Below are positions 58,756-64,000 of a stretch of DNA of 64,000 nt, piece by piece (position 1 is the first letter of the stretch; every line of letters begins with the position of its first letter). This stretch comes from Profundicola sp048268105 (lineage in GTDB: Bacteria; Bacteroidota; Bacteroidia; Flavobacteriales; Weeksellaceae). The stretch lies in assembly GCA_048268105.1 (NCBI GenBank), contig JBLWWH010000001.1, positions 1-64,000 of the forward strand. Direction: 5' to 3'. The notes beneath the pieces were generated by a model. It was not told the DNA's origin. It ran no database searches and was given only the letters and a program-made list of their open reading frames with translations. The position numbers and the translations under genes were made by a program.

Positions 58756-61026
58756 TTAATTACTAGCTGTTTCTGTTTTCTCTTTACTGATGTCTGTTCC
58801 TAATCTTTGTAAGTAAGCAATCAGAGCCGTAATCTCACGATCTCTTAGTGCTACAAAAGATTCACCTTTCTCAGTCTTTTCTTTTTCATAAAGCTCCTTC
58901 AAATCTGGTGCTTCATCAAAAATAGCCTTCTCAATATTAAGAGCTTGCTCATCCATATGTGCAAACACAGCTTCTTGAGTCAATTCTTCGTCTGTATAAG
59001 GAACGCCTAAGGCCGTAAGAGCTTTCAATTTATCTATTGTTAAATCTCTACTCATGGTGTTGGTAACCAACCATGGGTAACGTGGCATAATTGAACCTTC
59101 AGAAGTTTGTCTTGGATTCCACATATGCTTGTAGTGCCAAGAGTCTGTTCTCTTACCTCCTTCTCTATGTAAATCTGGTCCTGTTCTCTTAGAACCCCAC
59201 AAGAATGGGTGATCATATACGAACTCTCCTGGTTTAGAGTATTCTCCATAACGTTTAACCTCATCACGGAACGGACGAATCATTTGAGAGTGACATGCAT
59301 TACATCCCTCTCTAATATATAAGTCACGTCCTTCCATTTCTAATGGTGTATAAGGTTGCACACTTGCAATGGTAGGAACGTTTGATTTAACTACTAATGT
59401 AGGTACGATCTCAACTAAACCACCAATAGCTAAGGTAATAAAAGATAACACAGTTAAAATAACTGGACTTCTTTCAATCCATGGGTGTAAATCTTCACCT
59501 TTCTCTCTAGAAGATTGTTTCACCGGTAATGGTGGAGCTTTCACTTCTTCGTTTGCAATAAACTTACCTGTTCTAGATGTTTTCCAAATATTGATTACCC
59601 AAAGAACACCACCCGTTAAATAGAATGCACCACCAATAGCACGCATTACATAGTAAGGGAAAATTTCTGTTACTGTTTGCAAGAAGTTAGCATAAACTAA
59701 AGTTCCTGATGGGTTGAACTGTTTCCACATTAAACCTTGTGTCCAACCAGCCATATACATTGGAATAGTCCAGAAGATAATACCCAAAGTACCTAACCAG
59801 AAGTGAGCATTCGCCATACTCTTAGAGTAAAGTTTGGTATTAAATAATCTTGGCAATAACCAATATACCATACCAAAAATCATAAATCCGTTCCATCCTA
59901 ATGCCCCAACGTGAACGTGCGCTACAATCCAGTCCGTAAAGTGACCGATTTTATTTAAAGTTTTGGTTGCCAACATAGGCCCTTCGAAAGTCGCCATACC
60001 ATAACAAGTAACAGCTACAACATAAAATTTTAAAATAGGATCTTCGCGAACCTTATCCCAAGCACCACGCAAGGTTAATAAACCGTTCAACATACCTCCC
60101 CAAGACGGAGCAATTAACATAATAGAGAAACCTGTCCCTACTGCTTGCGCCCAACCTGGCAATGAAGTATAAATTAAATGGTGAGGTCCTGCCCAGATAT
60201 AAACGAAAATCAATGACCAGAAGTGGATGATTGATAATTTATAGGAGAAAACAGGTCTGTTCGCTGCTTTAGGCAAGAAATAATACATCAAACCTAAAAC
60301 CGGAGTCGTTAAGAAAAATGCTACCGCATTGTGGCCATACCACCATTGAACTAAGGCATCTTGCACACCCGCATAAATAGAATAACTTTTTGGGTTGAAT
60401 ACATCATAAGTTACAGGTAATTCTAAATTGTTAAATACGTGTAACATGGTAATTCCAATCCAAGTAGCGATATAGAACCAAATAGCTACATATAAGTGAC
60501 GTACTCTTCTCTTCTTGATGGTAAGAAACATATTAATACCATAAACAATCCACACAACAGCAATTACAATATCAATGGGCCATTCGTGCTCTGCATATTC
60601 CTTAGACGTATTAAATCCTAAGAAAAAGGTAATAACTGTAAGTACTAACATTAATTGCCATCCCCAGAAGTTGATCCAAGAAAGGATATCACTCCCCATT
60701 CTCGCTTTCAACAATCTCTGTAAAGAGTAATAAGACCCAGCAAAAATACCGTTACCAACGAAGGCAAATACGGCTGCAGAGGTATGTAGCATTCTCAGCC
60801 TCCCGAATCCCATGGCACCTTGCGAATTAATTAAGCCTTGAATTGAACCTCCAATAGATCCTACACTACCATCATCAGTACCAAACAAAAACTCTGGCAA
60901 TTGAGGATAAAACAGCATGGTCGCTACAGTTAATCCCAATGTGAAGGCCGTTACTCCCCAAAAAATTGTTGCGTATATAAAATACTTAACAATCTTATTA
61001 TCATACTGAAAAGTCTCCATTTGCAT
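58756..61026 (-). CDS. ccoNO: Fused cbb3 oxidase subunits CcoN-CcoO
   Basis: This 756-residue fusion has two parts. Residues 1-490 are CcoN, the heme-copper catalytic subunit, with His81 (RLRMLHTSAAVF), His232 (WWYGHNAVAFFL), the CuB pair His282-His283 (AGPHHLIYTSLP) and His370/His372 (VAHVHVGALGWNG). Residues 511-756 are CcoO, the membrane-anchored monoheme c subunit with CNACH at 575-579. Fusion of the two is typical of Bacteroidota. It reduces oxygen at high affinity and pumps protons. Confidence 0.97.
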   Translation of the reverse strand: MQMETFQYDNKIVKYFIYATIFWGVTAFTLGLTVATMLFYPQLPEFLFGTDDGSVGSIGGSIQGLINSQGAMGFGRLRMLHTSAAVFAFVGNGIFAGSYYSLQRLLKARMGSDILSWINFWGWQLMLVLTVITFFLGFNTSKEYAEHEWPIDIVIAVVWIVYGINMFLTIKKRRVRHLYVAIWFYIATWIGITMLHVFNNLELPVTYDVFNPKSYSIYAGVQDALVQWWYGHNAVAFFLTTPVLGLMYYFLPKAANRPVFSYKLSIIHFWSLIFVYIWAGPHHLIYTSLPGWAQAVGTGFSIMLIAPSWGGMLNGLLTLRGAWDKVREDPILKFYVVAVTCYGMATFEGPMLATKTLNKIGHFTDWIVAHVHVGALGWNGFMIFGMVYWLLPRLFNTKLYSKSMANAHFWLGTLGIIFWTIPMYMAGWTQGLMWKQFNPSGTLVYANFLQTVTEIFPYYVMRAIGGAFYLTGGVLWVINIWKTSRTGKFIANEEVKAPPLPVKQSSREKGEDLHPWIERSPVILTVLSFITLAIGGLVEIVPTLVVKSNVPTIASVQPYTPLEMEGRDLYIREGCNACHSQMIRPFRDEVKRYGEYSKPGEFVYDHPFLWGSKRTGPDLHREGGKRTDSWHYKHMWNPRQTSEGSIMPRYPWLVTNTMSRDLTIDKLKALTALGVPYTDEELTQEAVFAHMDEQALNIEKAIFDEAPDLKELYEKEKTEKGESFVALRDREITALIAYLQRLGTDISKEKTETASN

Positions 61027-61179
61027 TTATTCTTCTTTTAATTTATTATCTTTTAACATACGTATTGCAGGCGATTCATCTTCATCGAATTGACCGTTCT
61101 TAGCCCCAATAATAAAAAGGATTAAAAACACAAGCGCAACACTTACACTTGCCATCATCATTAAAAATACAATTTCCAT
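61027..61179 (-). CDS. ccoS: cbb3 maturation protein CcoS
   Basis: This 50-residue protein has one membrane helix (about 6-24) and the CcoS-type tail GAKNGQFDEDESPAIRML, the family pattern W/G-A-x-x-x-G-Q-F-D-D. CcoS helps insert heme and copper into cbb3. The ATG at 61179 is used because a longer frame would overlap the promoter. Its stop codon directly abuts the ccoNO start. Confidence 0.9.
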   Translation of the reverse strand: MEIVFLMMMASVSVALVFLILFIIGAKNGQFDEDESPAIRMLKDNKLKEE

Positions 61180-61187
61180 ACGTGCAA

Positions 61188-61195
61188 CAAAAATA
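61188..61195 (-). promoter_or_regulatory. -7 element for the cco operon
   Basis: The minus strand reads TATTTTTG, a perfect TAnnTTTG, 8 bp before the ccoS ATG. No clear FNR box (TTGAT-N4-ATCAA) was seen upstream. Confidence 0.6.
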
Positions 61196-61327
61196 CAAAA
61201 GGAATCAAGCTTTACGCTAATGAGAATTGTCACAATGTGTTAATAAGTGTTAATTTAGAAGCATTCAAAATAAAAAAGTCTCATACTTTGCGGTTTGTGA
61301 TATATAAATTACTCTAGTGTATTTACT

Positions 61328-61335
61328 TATCTTTG
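61328..61335 (+). promoter_or_regulatory. -7 element for glnS
   Basis: TATCTTTG matches TAnnTTTG perfectly, 27 bp before the glnS ATG. Confidence 0.6.
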
Positions 61336-61362
61336 CATCTTACATTTTGAGAAAATTTATAT

Positions 61363-63036
61363 ATGAGCTTGCCAGAACCTAGTCATTTTATTGAACAAAT
61401 AATAAATGGTGATTTAAACAAAGGAATGCCGAAGGAAAAACTTAGGTTTAGATTCCCACCCGAACCTAATGGATACTTGCATATTGGCCATGCCAAAGCT
61501 ATTTGTATCAACTTTGGATTAGGTGAAAAATATAATGCACCTGTAAATTTACGTTTTGATGATACCAACCCAGAGGCAGAAGAACAGGAATTCGTAGATT
61601 CTATTAGAGAAGATGTAGAATGGTTGGGATTCACTTGGGACAAGGAATGCTATGCTTCCGATTATTTTCAACAATTATATGATTGGGCTGTACAAATGAT
61701 TAAGGACGGCAAAGCGTATGTTGATGACCAATCTTCTGAAGAAATTACGGAGCAAAGAAAAACGCCGTTCGAGGATGGAGTAGAAAGCCCCTATAGAAAT
61801 AGATCGATTGAAGAAAGTTTGGAGCTTTTCGAAAAAATGAAAAATGGTGAGGTTGAGGAAGGAAAACATGTTTTGCGTGCAAAAATTGATATGACTTCAC
61901 CCAACATGAATATGCGTGATCCTGTTATGTACAGAACTTTGAACAAAGCACACCACAGAACAGGTACTGAATGGAAAATTTATCCGATGTACGACTGGGC
62001 ACACGGGGAAAGCGATTTCATAGAAGGCATCTCACATTCTCTATGTTCATTAGAGTTCGAAAACCATAGACCTTTATATAATTGGTATATAGAACAAGTT
62101 AGCGATGACGAAGACTTTACGCCAAAGCAAAGAGAATTTGCTAGAGGAAATGTAAGCTACCTTATAACTAGTAAGCGTAAATTAAGAAAATTAGTAGAGG
62201 AAGGTATTGTTGATGGATGGGATGATCCAAGATTGCCAACAATTTCTGGGTTGAGAAGACGAGGTTATACACCAGAGTCGATCAAGACATTTTGGGATAA
62301 AGCAGGAGTTTCTAAAAGAGACAACTTAATCGATATTTCTTTATTAGAATACACCATCAAAGATCAGTTGAATGCCATTGCTCCTAGAGTTTTTGCTGTT
62401 CTAGACCCAGTGAAATTAGTTATTGAAAACTACCCAGAAGGTCAAGTAGAGGAATTAATTATTGAAAACAATCCTGAGGACGCAACAGCTGGAGATCGTG
62501 TGGTTCCTTTTACAAGAGAGCTATACATTGAGAGAGACGATTTTATGGAAGAAGCTCCAAAAAAATTCTTTAGACTTTCACTTGACCAAGAAGTGAGATT
62601 AAAAGGTGCTTATTTTGTTAAAGCAACTCGCGTTGATAAAGACGAAAATGGTAAAATCAATACGATTTATGCTACTTATGATCCCGATACTAAAAGTGGA
62701 AGCAACACCGAAGCTAGCAAGAGAAAAGTAAAAGGTACACTACATTGGGTTTCTGCAGAGCAAAACATTCCGATTACAGTTAATCTTTATGATAGATTAT
62801 TTACTGCAGAAAGTCCTGATGGTGACAAAGAAACTGATTTCATGGATTTAATTAATCCTAACTCTTTAGAAGTTGTTAAAGGTTATGGCGAACCATCATT
62901 AAAAAATGCAAAACCAGAGGATAAATTCCAATTTCAAAGAATCGGATACTTTGCCGTTGACAAAGACAGCACGTCGGAGAACATGATATTCAATAGAACA
63001 GTTCCCTTACGCGATACCTGGGCGAAAAAGAAATAA
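61363..63036 (+). CDS. glnS: Glutaminyl-tRNA synthetase
   Basis: This 557-residue class I synthetase charges tRNA-Gln. The HIGH motif is in PPEPNGYLHIGHAKAICINFG (residues 32-52), the KMSKS loop is ITSKRKLRKLV, and the C-terminal beta-barrel anticodon-binding domains follow (TRVDKDENGKINTIYATYDPDTKSG). Presence of GlnRS means direct charging, so the transamidation pathway is probably not needed for glutamine. A strong terminator follows. Confidence 0.98.
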   Translation: MSLPEPSHFIEQIINGDLNKGMPKEKLRFRFPPEPNGYLHIGHAKAICINFGLGEKYNAPVNLRFDDTNPEAEEQEFVDSIREDVEWLGFTWDKECYASDYFQQLYDWAVQMIKDGKAYVDDQSSEEITEQRKTPFEDGVESPYRNRSIEESLELFEKMKNGEVEEGKHVLRAKIDMTSPNMNMRDPVMYRTLNKAHHRTGTEWKIYPMYDWAHGESDFIEGISHSLCSLEFENHRPLYNWYIEQVSDDEDFTPKQREFARGNVSYLITSKRKLRKLVEEGIVDGWDDPRLPTISGLRRRGYTPESIKTFWDKAGVSKRDNLIDISLLEYTIKDQLNAIAPRVFAVLDPVKLVIENYPEGQVEELIIENNPEDATAGDRVVPFTRELYIERDDFMEEAPKKFFRLSLDQEVRLKGAYFVKATRVDKDENGKINTIYATYDPDTKSGSNTEASKRKVKGTLHWVSAEQNIPITVNLYDRLFTAESPDGDKETDFMDLINPNSLEVVKGYGEPSLKNAKPEDKFQFQRIGYFAVDKDSTSENMIFNRTVPLRDTWAKKK

Positions 63037-63057
63037 TCGAATGATTTATAAAATTAT

Positions 63058-63093
63058 AAAAGCGGGTATATATTAAAGATATACTCGCTTTTT
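63058..63093 (+). terminator. Terminator of glnS
   Basis: AAAGCGGGTATAT pairs with ATATACTCGCTTT (one G-U) and runs into seven T. Confidence 0.88.
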
Positions 63094-63154
63094 TTATTAA
63101 TGTATTTCTAAATAATTTAAAAAACTTTTTATAATTCCTTTGTGTCAGATTTTT

Positions 63155-63300
63155 TTAGCTTTTAAACTCGCCCGCCTGCCGATAAGCCTGCTGTTTTATT
63201 TAAGTTTTGCGCTGCTGCCGAATTATTAAGTTAATCTAGGGTCTTTCTTTGGCATTATAAGCTTCAACTATGATTTTCATGCAGTAAAAGCTTATTAATT
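63155..63300 (-). pseudogene. Degenerate copy of the downstream [4Fe-4S] ferredoxin gene
   Basis: On the minus strand the frame reads C-M-K-I-I-V-E-A-Y-N-A-K-E-R-P and then a stop, where the intact gene at 63485-63712 reads C-V-K-T-L-P-E-V-Y-N-P-D-E-R-P-W. The Trp codon TGG has become TAG. The 3' part also aligns: GGCAGGCGGGCGAGT recalls the intact CPSGALS region. No intact reading frame remains. It is a fossil tandem copy. Confidence 0.75.
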
Positions 63301-63302
63301 CA

Positions 63303-63404
63303 TCTTCAGCTTATATAGATATTTCTAAGTTGGCGATTGGAAATTACATTATGAGAGTTAGTATTGCAGGAGAAACAAGTACTTATAAAATATTGAAGAA
63401 TTAA
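63303..63404 (+). pseudogene. Fossil of a T9SS C-terminal sorting domain
   Basis: The plus frame ending at TAA 63402-63404 reads YIDISKLAIGNYIMRVSIAG, then ETSTYKILKN, then stop. This resembles the end of type A sorting domains (xxIDxSxLxxGxYIxxV...KxLKx). No start codon or upstream protein remains: a stop lies at 63285-63287. The piece abuts the ferredoxin fossil and is probably the relic of a secreted protein gene. Confidence 0.6.
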
Positions 63405-63427
63405 TATTAAAAGTTCTTAAAAACTAT

Positions 63428-63471
63428 AAAGGCCATCATGATTTTAATCAAGATGGCCTTTTTGTTTTTTT
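63428..63471. terminator. Bidirectional terminator
   Basis: AAAGGCCATC (63428-63437) pairs with GATGGCCTTT (63452-63461), with an inner TGATT/AATCA stem, and is followed by TTTTGTTTTTT. It serves the minus-strand ferredoxin gene and may once have ended the sorting-domain gene. Confidence 0.85.
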
Positions 63472-63484
63472 AGGAAAATAAAAA

Positions 63485-63712
63485 CTATTCTTCTTCGTCA
63501 GATTCCTTACCTTTTATACTCAACGCGCCTGACGGACACTTAGCTACCTGATCTATGATTTGCTCTGTGGTCGCGTTATTAGGTTTAATCCAAGGTCTTT
63601 CGTCAGGATTATAAACCTCTGGTAAGGTTTTCACGCAGATTCCAGAATGAATACACTTATCTGGTTTCCATAAAATAGTAACTTCTCCGTTTGAATATTC
63701 GTATGTTTTCAT
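63485..63712 (-). CDS. Divergent [4Fe-4S] mono-cluster protein (YjdI-like)
   Basis: This 75-residue protein has three Cys: Cys20 and Cys26 (KCIHSGICVKTLP) and Cys59 (AKCPSGALSI). This is the pattern of the Fer4_19 divergent mono-cluster family. Only three Cys are clear, so the cluster would need another ligand. It is soluble, with an acidic tail (KESDEEE). The electron partner is unknown. A degenerate copy lies directly downstream. Confidence 0.88.
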   Translation of the reverse strand: MKTYEYSNGEVTILWKPDKCIHSGICVKTLPEVYNPDERPWIKPNNATTEQIIDQVAKCPSGALSIKGKESDEEE

Positions 63713-63864
63713 AATTTATGATTTATTCAATTTAATATTAAACCGATTAGCATAGAAAGTTCACCAATAGGCCTTTATTTTTATTAAATATACAAAATTC
63801 AACTTAAACTTAAAACCTACATTAAGTTTAGCCCGCTACTAAATTATAAACCAAATTTACGTGC

Positions 63865-64000
63865 TTATATGCTTGAACTTAAACAAATCACTGTTCTAGC
63901 AGGGCATTTAATTAAATTTTTAAGCATATACTTTTTAAAACCATTTTCTGTATCAAACACATACTCCCAATCCCCTTCAGGCAATTGAAACTCTAATTCT
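63865..64000 (-). CDS. C-terminal end of a probable alpha-amylase-family glycosidase
   Basis: The minus frame runs from the window edge for 44 codons and ends at the stop codon 63865-63867. It reads ELEFQLPEGDWEYVFDT, then ENGFKKYMLKNLIKCPARTV, then ICLSSSI. The pattern LP-x-G-x-W-x-x-x-x-DT followed by P-A-R-T-V-x-x-L resembles the last strands of amylase-family C-terminal domains. The rest is outside the window. The assignment is tentative. Confidence 0.4.
   Translation of the reverse strand, partial: ELEFQLPEGDWEYVFDTENGFKKYMLKNLIKCPARTVICLSSSI

Noticed and set aside
61196..61260. Possible FNR-type site upstream of ccoS (ATTGTCACAATG)
   Set aside because: The half-sites do not match TTGAT-N4-ATCAA, and the spacing is wrong.

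Overview
The window is AT-rich bacterial chromosome from the Bacteroidota, most like the Flavobacteriia. Supporting signs are an F-type ATP synthase operon without the beta and epsilon genes, a fused lpxC-fabZ gene, a fused ccoN-ccoO gene, a PorX-type regulator of the type IX secretion system, a LytTR/His-kinase pair, and repeated use of the Bacteroidota -7 promoter element TAnnTTTG close to start codons. No rRNA, CRISPR array or prophage was seen. One tRNA-Ser(GGA) is present. The window opens inside an IS30-type transposase gene and closes inside the 3' end of a probable glycosidase gene.

Layout. 1-6.0 kb: IS30 end, then the minus-strand ATP synthase operon (atpZ, a small membrane protein, atpB, E, F, H, A, G). 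6.1-9.8 kb: dusB, an AsmA-like protein and a small exported protein. 9.8-18.4 kb: a HAD nucleotidase, a surface-glycan gene set (flippase, GT4 glycosyltransferase, asparagine-synthase-like enzyme without the glutaminase cysteine, methyltransferase), then a FemAB/GNAT-like protein, a deacetylase-like protein and radC. 18.5-25.8 kb: pnuC, a GH3 adenylating enzyme, an M23 peptidase, an ExbB/ExbD energising cluster, tRNA-Ser, asparaginase and Kbp. 25.9-37.2 kb: a 46-residue small protein, an ECF sigma factor, an extended RluA enzyme, a SulP transporter, efp and the lipid A operon (lpxD, lpxC-fabZ, lpxA), an HD hydrolase and porX.

37.3-44.9 kb is the accessory region and the most interesting part. 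A block of about 660 bp, holding an upstream region, a signal peptide and an Ig-like module, occurs twice. The first copy leads into an OmpA peptidoglycan-binding domain and is broken by a frameshift that matches loss of one 14-bp repeat unit. The second copy leads into an 804-residue protein whose middle aligns by eye with the pore-forming core of cholesterol-dependent cytolysins (thiol-activated cytolysins) but has a different C-terminus with no Trp-rich undecapeptide. A convergent LytTR response regulator and TPR histidine kinase lie next to it.

44.9-54.8 kb holds housekeeping genes (tsaE, ald, HMG-CoA reductase, greA, HIT, sucD), an orphan UmuD-like protein, a lipoprotein with Rieske-like residues, and an XRE regulator divergent from an outer-membrane protein gene that is preceded by a coupled 36-codon leader ORF carrying nine consecutive G and by three helically phased CGCAAT repeats. 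54.9-61.2 kb is a cbb3 oxidase operon (ccoS, NO, Q, P, G, H and a SafE-like protein). 61.3-64 kb holds glnS, two gene fossils (a [4Fe-4S] ferredoxin and a T9SS sorting tail), an intact copy of that ferredoxin and the partial terminal gene.

All family assignments were made by reading motifs and similarity by eye. No database search was run.
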